Positions 15,708-23,130 of a stretch of DNA of 37,670 bases are shown one piece after another. Source of the DNA: Thermodesulfatator sp. Its GTDB lineage: Bacteria > Desulfobacterota > Thermodesulfobacteria > Thermodesulfobacteriales > Thermodesulfobacteriaceae. A program made the position numbers and the translations under genes. A model generated the notes under the pieces. It ran no database searches. It saw nothing but the letters and a program-made list of their open reading frames with translations, and was not told where the DNA came from. Numbering within the stretch: the first letter of the stretch is position 1; every line of letters starts with the position of its first letter. Location of the stretch: NCBI GenBank assembly GCA_003978075.1, contig QOAM01000056.1, forward strand, positions 1 through 37,670, read 5' to 3'.

Positions 15708-16649
15708 ATGCACAAGGTTTTTGCTCTATGTGTAGGGTTGGTCTTGCTATGTTTCTCGGGTTCGGTCCAGGCCGGAGCTATCTCCTATTTACCCTTAAAA
15801 CACCAACATCTTCAGGAAAGACCGGCCATTGTGCTCTGCGCCTTCGGGACCTCTACCCGGGCCCGGGTGACCTTCGAATATCTTTACCGGAAGATACGGG
15901 AGGCCTTTCCGGGCTACGAGATCCGCTGGGCCTTCACCTCCAATATCATCCGAGAGAAAATGAACCAGCTCTATGCCCAAAAAGGCCTTTCCCAGAGACT
16001 CTACAGTCTGCACGAGGTCTTAGCTGGTCTCTATGCCGAGGGATATCGAAAAGTGATGGTCCAACCCCTGCATGTCTTTCCCGGCCTGGAATACGAAACG
16101 GTGGTGGAGGTGGCCCAAAGATTTCCCGACCTGCGTATCGTGGTGGGGGAGCCCCTTCTTTTCCGTTGGGAATACGTGCGAGAGGTCCTCTCGGTGGTGG
16201 AAAAGGAATTTCTCCCCCCGAAGGAGGGTCTCAATATCCTGGTGGCCCACGGCACAGACGTGACCTCACAAGGGGCCAACATGACCTATCTCGGTCTGGA
16301 CTGGCTGGTGCGCCACCGCTATTCCAACGTTCTTCTAGGTACGGTGGAAGGCGTACCCGGAGGAGAAGAGGTCCTTGAAGAGGCCCAAAAGTATCCCGGG
16401 AAGCGGGTGCGCTTTATTCCCTTTATGCTCGTGGCCGGCGACCACATCATGCACGACATCATGGGCAGAAATCAGGGATCAGAGAAGAGTTGGCGGGAGG
16501 TGCTCGAGGCTGCCGGAAAGAAGGTGGACTGTGTAACCATCAAATTGAACAGAAAAATCTACTACCGAGGGCTGGGGCTTTATCCAGAGATAGCCGAATT
16601 TTTCGTGAAACAGATTCAGCGCGGGCTGGAGATCCTGAAAAACTATTAA
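15708..16649 (+). CDS. cbiK: Sirohydrochlorin cobaltochelatase, exported CbiK type
   Basis: Inserts cobalt into sirohydrochlorin at the start of anaerobic cobalamin synthesis. The 313-residue protein begins with a clear signal peptide (hydrophobic core LCVGLVLLCFSG, cleavage after SVQA at about 22), so the mature enzyme should be periplasmic, as in the known Desulfovibrio CbiK(P). The chelatase fold shows AFGTSTRAR near 45, VQPLHVFPGLEYE with H122, VVGEPL with E148 and VAHGTD with H181, the expected metal-binding His/Glu set. The open frame extends upstream to 15624 but that part is riboswitch RNA. The ATG at 15708 has AAAGGGGG five nt upstream. cbiL follows after 12 nt. Confidence 0.9.
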   Translation: MHKVFALCVGLVLLCFSGSVQAGAISYLPLKHQHLQERPAIVLCAFGTSTRARVTFEYLYRKIREAFPGYEIRWAFTSNIIREKMNQLYAQKGLSQRLYSLHEVLAGLYAEGYRKVMVQPLHVFPGLEYETVVEVAQRFPDLRIVVGEPLLFRWEYVREVLSVVEKEFLPPKEGLNILVAHGTDVTSQGANMTYLGLDWLVRHRYSNVLLGTVEGVPGGEEVLEEAQKYPGKRVRFIPFMLVAGDHIMHDIMGRNQGSEKSWREVLEAAGKKVDCVTIKLNRKIYYRGLGLYPEIAEFFVKQIQRGLEILKNY

Positions 16650-16661
16650 GGGGGAAGAACC

Positions 16662-17366
16662 TTGCGCCTTTACGGGGTGGGGGTGGGCCCCGGAGATCCG
16701 GAGCTTCTTACGCTTAAGGCCTTAAGAGTACTGGAAAAGGCGGTCCACATCTTCGTGGCCTCCTCCAGTAAAAACGACTACTCCTTGGCCCTGCGGGTGG
16801 TGGAAGATTATCTCCCGAAGGGGGTGCCGGTGGAGAGACTCTCCTTTCCCATGACTCGGGAGCGTTCGTGCCTGGAAGGGGCCTGGAGGGAGAATGCCCG
16901 GCAAGTAGTAAAGGTCTTGGAGGAGAAGGGCTCGGCCGTCTTTCTTACCTTGGGGGACCCGGCGCTCTTTTCCACCTTTGGGCCTCTGGCGCAGGCCGTA
17001 CGGGAGATCGTCCCGGAGGTGGAAATAGAGATGGTCCCGGGGATTACCGCGGCCCAGGCCGCCGCTGCCCGCCTTAAGGTTATTCTGGCTGAAGGGGAGG
17101 GAGCCTTCCTCATCGCTAGCGGCTTGGCCACAGAAGAAACCTTGCGTAAGCTGACCCAGGAAGTCTCCTCTTTCGCCCTTTACAAGATTCATCGTCGGGC
17201 TCCGGAGATCGTCCGCCTCCTCCAAGACCTGGGATGTCTCTCCCAAACCCAGGCCATCTCCCTGTGCGGCTTTCCCGAAGAAAAGGTCTACCAGGACCCC
17301 CGGGAAATCTCTCGCTCAAGACCTCCTTACTTCACCCTTCTTTTGGTGGGAGGGAAAAAGCTTTAA
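16662..17366 (+). CDS. cbiL: Precorrin-2/cobalt-factor II C20-methyltransferase
   Basis: SAM-dependent methylation of C20 of the corrin precursor, the step right after cobalt insertion. The 234-residue tetrapyrrole methylase has YGVGVGPGDPELLTLKA at the N-terminus, TLGDPALFSTF and MVPGITAAQAAAA, the standard SAM and substrate loops of the CbiL/CobI family. No signal peptide is present, so it is cytoplasmic, unlike the exported CbiK encoded before it. The start is TTG with GGGGGAAG upstream. The rest of the corrin pathway is not in the window. It converges on cobB with a 51-nt gap. Confidence 0.9.
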   Translation: MRLYGVGVGPGDPELLTLKALRVLEKAVHIFVASSSKNDYSLALRVVEDYLPKGVPVERLSFPMTRERSCLEGAWRENARQVVKVLEEKGSAVFLTLGDPALFSTFGPLAQAVREIVPEVEIEMVPGITAAQAAAARLKVILAEGEGAFLIASGLATEETLRKLTQEVSSFALYKIHRRAPEIVRLLQDLGCLSQTQAISLCGFPEEKVYQDPREISRSRPPYFTLLLVGGKKL

Positions 17367-17417
17367 AGAGAGGCCCCGGAGAAGGCACCTTCGTCCGGGA
17401 TTCGCCCCCAGATTTCT

Positions 17418-18161
17418 TCATCCCCCAAGAGACCTCTCAAAATGCGGAGACCCCCTCCGGAGGGAAAGGATTTCTTTAACCCAGCGGGGGACCTCTTGAC
17501 TGGCTGGTCCGTAGCGGTGTTCATGGAAGAAATGGGCGTTTTCCGCAGGCTCCAGATTGATTTCCACACAATGGGCCCCGGCTTGGCGGGCCACCTCCAC
17601 GAAGCCCGCTGCCGGCCAAACCGTCCCTGAGGTCCCGATAGCCACGAAGAGATCGCAGGAAAGGAGGGCCTCGTAAATCTCCAAAAGATGGAAAGGCTCT
17701 TCTCCGAACCAGACCACGTGGGGTCTTAAGGTCCCTTTCTTTCCACAGGAGGGGCAAGGAGTCTCCGGAAAGATCTCTCCCTCTTCCCGGAAGATCCCTC
17801 TACAGGCCTCACAGCGCACCTTGAGAAGCTCTCCATGGAGGTGAAGCACTTTCTTGGAGCCTGCCCGCTCGTGAAGATCGTCCACATTTTGGGTGACCAG
17901 AAGAAACTCTCCAGGAAAGCGCCTTTCGAGATCGGCCAGGGCCCGGTGGGCCGGATTGGGTTTGACCCGGAGGAGATCGCGCCGGCGGGCGTTATAGAAC
18001 TCATGCACCAGACGAGGATTTTGCCGGAAACCCTCTGGGGTGGCCACCTCCTCAAGATTGTATCTTTCCCAGAGGCCCCCGGGGTCCCGAAAGGTGGGAA
18101 TGCCGGACTCCGCTGAAATCCCCGCCCCGGTGAGGATGACCAACTTCCGAAAGGGCTTCAT
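17418..18161 (-). CDS. cobB: NAD-dependent protein deacylase (sirtuin, CobB class III)
   Basis: Removes acyl groups from lysines using NAD+. The 247-residue protein has GAGISAESGIPTFRD (NAD-binding), TQNVDDLHERAG, the catalytic HLHGEL, a zinc site (CEAC and CPSC) and GTSGTVWPAA. FYNARRR gives the Tyr-x-x-Arg pair that in E. coli CobB and SIRT5 favours succinyl or malonyl lysine. I use the ATG at 18161; a GTG two codons upstream is possible. It is last in a same-strand run from livJ. The name CobB here is the sirtuin and is unrelated to the adjacent cobalamin genes. Confidence 0.93.
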   Translation of the reverse strand: MKPFRKLVILTGAGISAESGIPTFRDPGGLWERYNLEEVATPEGFRQNPRLVHEFYNARRRDLLRVKPNPAHRALADLERRFPGEFLLVTQNVDDLHERAGSKKVLHLHGELLKVRCEACRGIFREEGEIFPETPCPSCGKKGTLRPHVVWFGEEPFHLLEIYEALLSCDLFVAIGTSGTVWPAAGFVEVARQAGAHCVEINLEPAENAHFFHEHRYGPASQEVPRWVKEILSLRRGSPHFERSLGG

Positions 18162-18232
18162 AAGCACCTTTCTCCTTACTATCGCCAGGTCTCGCCTCTC
18201 TCCAGCCAGAAAGGTCGAGAGTAAGGTGAGGG

Positions 18233-19525
18233 TCAGGATTGGGCCAGCTCCCGGAAGGCTTCCTCCGCCGCCGCAAGGGTCTCATCGATCTCTCTTTCCG
18301 TATGGGCCAGGGAGACGAAAGTTGCTTCAAACTGGGAGGGGGCGAAGTAGATGCCCCGGGCGGTCATAGCCCGCCAGAAGGCCCCGTAGCGGGCGGTGTC
18401 TGAAGCCGCGGCCTCAGCAAAGTTGGTCACCCGACCTTCCCGGAAAAAGAGGGTCATCATGGAGCCCACCCGATTTCCCGTGACCTTGAGACCAGCCTTG
18501 CGGGCTGCCTCAGAAAGCCCCTCAAAGAGCCGGGCCGAGAGCTCCTCCAGACGCTCGTAGGTCCCCGGTCGAGTGAGGATGCGCAGGGTGGTAAGGCCTG
18601 CAGCCACGGCCAAGGGATTTCCGGAAAGGGTCCCAGCCTGATAGACCGGGCCTTCAGGGGCCACATACTCCATGATCTCCGCCTTTCCCCCGTAGGCCCC
18701 TACCGGAAGCCCTCCACCGATGATCTTCCCCAGACAAGTGAGATCCGGCTCGACTCCGTAAAGGGCCTGGGCCCCTCCCAACCCCACCCGGAAACCGGTG
18801 ATCACCTCGTCAAAGATGAGAAGGGCCCCGTGTTTCCGAGTGATCTCTCGTAGGCCTTCCAGAAAACCGGGTTCCGGGGGCACCACCCCCATATTCCCGG
18901 CCACGGGTTCCACGATCACCGCGGCGATCTCCTTTCCCAGGGACTCAAAGCACTCCCGCACCGCAGAAAGGTCGTTGTAAGGAAGGCTCACGGTGTGGGC
19001 CACGATCTCTTCCGGCACTCCAGGGCTTCCCGGGATCCCCAGGGTGGCCACCCCAGAGCCGGCTTTTACCAGAAAGGAATCCGCATGGCCGTGATAGCAG
19101 CCGTCAAACTTCACGATCTTCTTGCGCCCGGTGTAGCCCCGGGCCAGGCGGATAGCGCTCATGGTGGCCTCGGTCCCGGAGTTGACTAAGCGGACCTTCT
19201 CCACCGAGGGCACACACTCACCGATCAGACGGGCCAGTTCCACCTCGCCCCAGGTGGGGGCCCCGAAGCTGGTCCCCCCTTCAGCCGCAGCCTTCACCGC
19301 AGCCACCACCTCTCGATGGGCGTGTCCCAGGATGAGCGGCCCCCAGGAGGCCACATAGTCGATGTAGCGCCGGCCGTCCACATCATAGAGAAACGGCCCC
19401 TCACCCCGCTCGAAAAAGAGGGGATCCGCCCCGACACTTTTACAGGCCCGCACCGGGCTGTTCACCCCTCCGGGAATAACCTTCAGGGCCTCGGCAAAAT
19501 AGATCTTGGACTTCGTTCCCGCCAT
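18233..19525 (-). CDS. hemL: Glutamate-1-semialdehyde 2,1-aminomutase
   Basis: PLP enzyme making 5-aminolevulinate in the C5 tetrapyrrole pathway. The 430-residue protein has IPGGVNSPVRA at the N-terminus, VNSGTEATMSA, FDEVITGFRV and the PLP lysine K267 in CLGKIIGGGLP. The frame opens ten codons earlier, but GAGGAGGAGG is placed for the ATG at 19525 (MAGTKSKIYF), where family members begin. It supplies precursors for the sirohydrochlorin branch used by cbiK/cbiL nearby, although it is transcribed from the opposite strand. It lies 61 nt downstream of def. Confidence 0.95.
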   Translation of the reverse strand: MAGTKSKIYFAEALKVIPGGVNSPVRACKSVGADPLFFERGEGPFLYDVDGRRYIDYVASWGPLILGHAHREVVAAVKAAAEGGTSFGAPTWGEVELARLIGECVPSVEKVRLVNSGTEATMSAIRLARGYTGRKKIVKFDGCYHGHADSFLVKAGSGVATLGIPGSPGVPEEIVAHTVSLPYNDLSAVRECFESLGKEIAAVIVEPVAGNMGVVPPEPGFLEGLREITRKHGALLIFDEVITGFRVGLGGAQALYGVEPDLTCLGKIIGGGLPVGAYGGKAEIMEYVAPEGPVYQAGTLSGNPLAVAAGLTTLRILTRPGTYERLEELSARLFEGLSEAARKAGLKVTGNRVGSMMTLFFREGRVTNFAEAAASDTARYGAFWRAMTARGIYFAPSQFEATFVSLAHTEREIDETLAAAEEAFRELAQS

Positions 19526-19586
19526 CTTTACCTCCTCCTCTGCGGTGAGGATCATACCCCAGCCCCTCTCGTGAAAGAGAGGGACT

Positions 19587-20099
19587 TTAGTCCCGCGGGC
19601 GGTGCTTTTTCCACCAACGTAAGAAAAGCTTGCGTTTCAGGGCCGAAAGGTGATCCACATAGAGGACACCGTTCAGGTGATCTAATTCATGCTGCACGGC
19701 CCGGGCCCCCAGCCCCTCAAGCTCCATCTCAAAGGGTTTACCCTCCCGATCCAAGGCGCGCACCAGCACCCGGGCCAGGCGCTTGACCTTGGCGGAATAG
19801 CCCGGAATGCTCAGACAACCCTCCTCCTCGTAGAGTTCTCCTTCCCCCTCCACGATTTCCGGGTTGAGGAAAAACAGGGGCTGGCGAGGGGCGTTTTCCT
19901 CCTTTTGAGAGAGATCTAACACAAAGACCCGCGAAAGCACCCCCACCTGGTTGGCCGCTAGCCCTAACCCCTTGGCGGCGTACATGGTCTCCAGCATGTC
20001 CTCCAGCAGGTTCTGGAGCCCTCCATCTATCTCTCGGATCTCTTGGGCCCGCTCCCGTAGAAGGGGATCCCCGTAAACCAGGATCTTACGTACGGCCAT
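19587..20099 (-). CDS. def: Peptide deformylase
   Basis: Removes the formyl group from new polypeptides. The 170-residue protein has all three motifs: GLAANQVG at 45-52, EGCLSIPG with metal ligand C95, and QHELDHLNG with H137, E138 and H141. The C-terminus is basic. The ATG has GGAGAAAAGGAT upstream and lies 73 bp inside the livM reading frame, an unusually long same-strand overlap. The usual partner fmt does not follow; hemL does. Confidence 0.95.
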   Translation of the reverse strand: MAVRKILVYGDPLLRERAQEIREIDGGLQNLLEDMLETMYAAKGLGLAANQVGVLSRVFVLDLSQKEENAPRQPLFFLNPEIVEGEGELYEEEGCLSIPGYSAKVKRLARVLVRALDREGKPFEMELEGLGARAVQHELDHLNGVLYVDHLSALKRKLFLRWWKKHRPRD

Positions 20100-21016
20100 A
20101 TCCTTTTCTCCAAACCGGCAATCAGCCCTTCCGGGCTATAAATCATTACCATTATAAGAATTATTCCAAAGATGGCCACCTCATAGTCCTCAAAGCGGGT
20201 GAGGAGTTCGGGCAACAAGGCTAGAAAGACCGCCCCCGTGACAGCCCCCCAGAGGCTGGCAATACCTCCTACCACCACCATGGTCACGAACTCTATGGAA
20301 TGAAGGAAGGTGAAGCTGTAGGGGCTGATAAAGGTCACGAAGTGGGCGTAGAGGGAGCCCGCCAGGGTGGCCAGGGCAACCGAAAAGAGGAAGACCCCCA
20401 TCTTCAAGCGATGGATGCTGTAGCCCAAGGAGCGCAGGGCTGGCTCGCTATCGTGTAGGGCCAGGAGGGCCCGGCCCCAAGGGGAATGGATAAGATGGAG
20501 ACTAACCACCAGGGCCAAAAGGACCAGGCTCCAGGTGAGGAGAAAGGTCTGGTGGAAGGAAAGGAAGGCCAGACTTCCTACCGTAAAGGGCGGGATACCC
20601 ACCAAGCCGGAGGGGCCTCCGGTAAGTCCTACGGCCTCCTTGAAGAAGATTTCCACGATGACTCCCAGACCCAGGGTGGCTAAGGCTAGATAATGCCCTC
20701 GCAGGCGTAAGGTGGGAAGCCCCACGAGAAAAGCCAGAAGCAGGGTAAGACCTTGGGCCCCGAGGAGGCCCCAAAGGGGGGACACGCCGTAACGTACACT
20801 CAGGATAGCCGAGACATAGGCCCCCAGGCCGTAAAAGGCAGCGTGTCCTAGGGAGACCTGGCCGGCGTAGCCCATGAGGAGGGAGAGTCCGATGACTACC
20901 AGCACCTGGAGCCCTACCATGGTGAGCACATTAAAGAGGTACTCGTTGTGGAGCCCTAAAAAGGCCGCTAACACCAAAAGGGCGAGAGCCCCTAACTTGA
21001 GATATTCCCGGAGCAT
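20027..21016 (-). CDS. livM: Branched-chain amino-acid ABC transporter permease LivM
   Basis: Inner-membrane permease of a LivJHMGF-type high-affinity importer. The 329-residue protein has many hydrophobic segments and the LivM signatures GYAGQVSLGHAAFYGLGAY, LRLRGHYLALATLG and GGIASLWGAVTGA. The C-terminal 40 residues (after YSPEGL) overlap def. It starts 1 nt after livH. No ATP-binding subunit follows, so the energising proteins must come from elsewhere. Confidence 0.92.
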   Translation of the reverse strand: MLREYLKLGALALLVLAAFLGLHNEYLFNVLTMVGLQVLVVIGLSLLMGYAGQVSLGHAAFYGLGAYVSAILSVRYGVSPLWGLLGAQGLTLLLAFLVGLPTLRLRGHYLALATLGLGVIVEIFFKEAVGLTGGPSGLVGIPPFTVGSLAFLSFHQTFLLTWSLVLLALVVSLHLIHSPWGRALLALHDSEPALRSLGYSIHRLKMGVFLFSVALATLAGSLYAHFVTFISPYSFTFLHSIEFVTMVVVGGIASLWGAVTGAVFLALLPELLTRFEDYEVAIFGIILIMVMIYSPEGLIAGLEKRIWPYVRSWFTGIPFYGSGPKRSER

Positions 21017-21017
21017 C

Positions 21018-21884
21018 CTAAAGCTTTTCCATTTTCTCGGGGCTAAGGAGGCCTTCGGGCCGCAGGAAGAGCACCACGAGGAGGAGGATGAAGGCTATGG
21101 CGTCCTTGTAAGCGGAGGAAAGGTAGCCTGCGGCTAGGGCCTCGAGTATCCCCAGGATGAAGCCCCCGAGGAGGGCCCCTCCGGCGGAGCCCAGGCCTCC
21201 AAAAACCGCCGCGCTGAAACCCTTGAGACCCAGCATAGTGCCCATGTCGTAGCTGGCAAAGACCAGAGGGGCAATCACCGTCCCGGCTAGCCCCGAGAGG
21301 GCCGCACTGATTCCGAAGGCTAGGCAGGTAAGTCCAGAAAGATTGATGCCTAAAATCCGGGCCCCGAAGCGATTGTAGGCGCAGGCTCGCATGGCCTTGC
21401 CCCAGAGGGTGTAGCGAAAAAAGGCCGCCACCACCACGAAGACCAGGGCTGAAGTCCCCAACACCAGGAGACCCTGCCGCGGGAGCGCGGCCTTAAAGAA
21501 AGAGAGGGGAGGGCCTGCCCAAAAGGGCGAGGCTGGAAGGGGCTCCTTGCCCCAGAGGAGCATGGCTACCCCTTTGAGGAGGATGGAGACCCCGATGGTG
21601 ATGATGATGAGGGTGAGGGGGGAGGCCTCCCGCGCCGGACGGATAGTGAATCTTTCAGTGAGGATCCCGGTGAGGGTGGCCCCCGCTAGCGCCAGAGGGA
21701 GGACCAGCAGGAGGGGCCAGCCCCGGCCAGCCAACCAGGCCGTGAGCATGGCCCCCACCATGACGAACTCCCCCTGGGCAAAGTTGATCACCCCGGTGGC
21801 GCTGTAAATGATCATAAAGCCCAGGGCGATCAGGGCGTAAATGGCCCCGTTTACCAGCCCGGAGAAGAGGAGCTCCAGGATCAT
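21018..21884 (-). CDS. livH: Branched-chain amino-acid ABC transporter permease LivH
   Basis: Second permease of the Liv-type importer. The 288-residue membrane protein starts LLFSGLVNGAIYALIALG and contains TGVINFAQGEFVM, the classical LivH signature. FGGLGSAGGALLGGFILGILE, the region that contacts the ATPase, comes later. Its ATG overlaps the livJ stop (ATGA). Confidence 0.93.
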   Translation of the reverse strand: MILELLFSGLVNGAIYALIALGFMIIYSATGVINFAQGEFVMVGAMLTAWLAGRGWPLLLVLPLALAGATLTGILTERFTIRPAREASPLTLIIITIGVSILLKGVAMLLWGKEPLPASPFWAGPPLSFFKAALPRQGLLVLGTSALVFVVVAAFFRYTLWGKAMRACAYNRFGARILGINLSGLTCLAFGISAALSGLAGTVIAPLVFASYDMGTMLGLKGFSAAVFGGLGSAGGALLGGFILGILEALAAGYLSSAYKDAIAFILLLVVLFLRPEGLLSPEKMEKL

Positions 21885-23023
21885 TCTTTAAGTAGGTGGA
21901 AATCCCCTCCACGAATCTCTACCAGCACAAAGGCCTCCCGCTCGGAAAGGCCGTTGTGATCCTGGGGACTCATATTGAAGATGCCGTGGATGCCCCGGAC
22001 CCCTTTCATGTTTTCCAAGGCGTCGCGGATGGCCTTCCGATCGGCTCCGGCCTGGGCCAGGGCCTTTTTCAGCAATAGAAAGGCGTCATAGGCGTGTCCC
22101 CCAAAAGAAGAAGGCTCCACTCCGTAGCGGGCCTTATACCGCTTGATGTAGCTCAGGAGCAAGGGCTTCTGAGGATCGGTGTCCGGAAGCTCGTGGGCCA
22201 CGATGAGCTTCCCCGCGGGAAGGATAATGCCCTCGGCGGCCTTCCCCGCCAGCTCGATAAAGCGCCGGGAGGCCACCCCATGGCTCATGATGAGCTTCTG
22301 GGTCATGCCCAGCTCGCGCATGTTCCGGGCTACGATGGCCGGGCCGGGGTTGGTCCCCCAGCAGATCACGGCCTGGGCCTTGGCCTTCCGGATGCGGATG
22401 AGTTGAGGCTTCATGTCCGTATCTTTGGGGCCGAAGAGCTCGTCAGCCACAATGGTGATCCCGTATTGCGGGGCCAGACGCTTTAATTCCTGGCGTCCGC
22501 TCTGGCCGAAACCGTTAGAGACGGTGAGGATCCCCACCCGGGTGAGGCCGTGGGCCTTGAGGTAACCGTAAATCTTTTTGACGGCTAGGCGGTCGCTCTG
22601 GGCCACCTTGAAGACGTAGGGACGCACCGGCTCCACGATGCGGATACCCGCGGCGCAGGAGATGAGCGGCACCCGATAGCGTTCGGCCAGAGGGGCCACC
22701 GCCAGACTGGTCCCGGTGCGGCTGGGGCCGATCACCGCCAGCACCCGATCCTGGGTCACCAGGCGCATGAACTTCTGGACCGTCAGGGTCTCTTCCCCCT
22801 GAGTATCGTAGATAATGGCCTCCACCGGATGCCCGTTGATCCCCCCGGCCCGGTTGACCTCCTCCACCAGCATCTCTAGGGTCTTCTTTTCCGGATCCCC
22901 GATGAAGGAGGTGGGCCCAGTTACGGAAAAGAGGGCCCCGATACGATAAGGCTTCTTGGCCTGCCCCAAGGAACCCCAAAGGAAAAGGAGACCTCCTAGG
23001 AAGATAGCCAACCAGTTGCGCAT
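21881..23023 (-). CDS. livJ: Branched-chain amino-acid-type ABC transporter substrate-binding protein
   Basis: Periplasmic binding protein, 380 residues, type I periplasmic-binding fold. The signal peptide MRNWLAIFLGGLLFLWGSLGQA is followed by YRIGALFSVTGPTSFIGD, VNRAGGINGHPVE and VIGPSRTGTSLAVAPLAE, all typical of the LivJ/Leu-Ile-Val family. The ligand cannot be deduced; this family binds amino acids, amides, urea and some aromatic acids. AAAAGGAGG precedes the ATG. It is first in the liv operon, with a visible promoter, and is divergent from the iorA-like gene. Confidence 0.9.
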   Translation of the reverse strand: MRNWLAIFLGGLLFLWGSLGQAKKPYRIGALFSVTGPTSFIGDPEKKTLEMLVEEVNRAGGINGHPVEAIIYDTQGEETLTVQKFMRLVTQDRVLAVIGPSRTGTSLAVAPLAERYRVPLISCAAGIRIVEPVRPYVFKVAQSDRLAVKKIYGYLKAHGLTRVGILTVSNGFGQSGRQELKRLAPQYGITIVADELFGPKDTDMKPQLIRIRKAKAQAVICWGTNPGPAIVARNMRELGMTQKLIMSHGVASRRFIELAGKAAEGIILPAGKLIVAHELPDTDPQKPLLLSYIKRYKARYGVEPSSFGGHAYDAFLLLKKALAQAGADRKAIRDALENMKGVRGIHGIFNMSPQDHNGLSEREAFVLVEIRGGDFHLLKE

Positions 23024-23053
23024 CTTAAACCTCCTTTTGGAAATATTTGGAGG

Positions 23054-23082
23054 ATAATGCCAGGTAGGAGCTCTATTGTCAA
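23054..23082 (-). promoter_or_regulatory. Sigma-70-type promoter of the liv operon
   Basis: Reading leftwards, TTGACA (23077-23082, perfect -35), a 17-nt spacer, and CATTAT (23054-23059, four of six -10 bases). Transcription should start about 23047, some 24 nt before the livJ ATG at 23023. Confidence 0.65.
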
Positions 23083-23130
23083 ACCAGGACTTGCCCGGTA
23101 AAAAGGGGCAAAGGCGGAAAAGGAGGCCTT

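Noticed and set aside
23029..23053. CCTCC/GGAGG hairpin masking the livJ ribosome site
   Set aside because: The CCTCC arm lies at or before the predicted transcription start, so it would probably not be in the mRNA.
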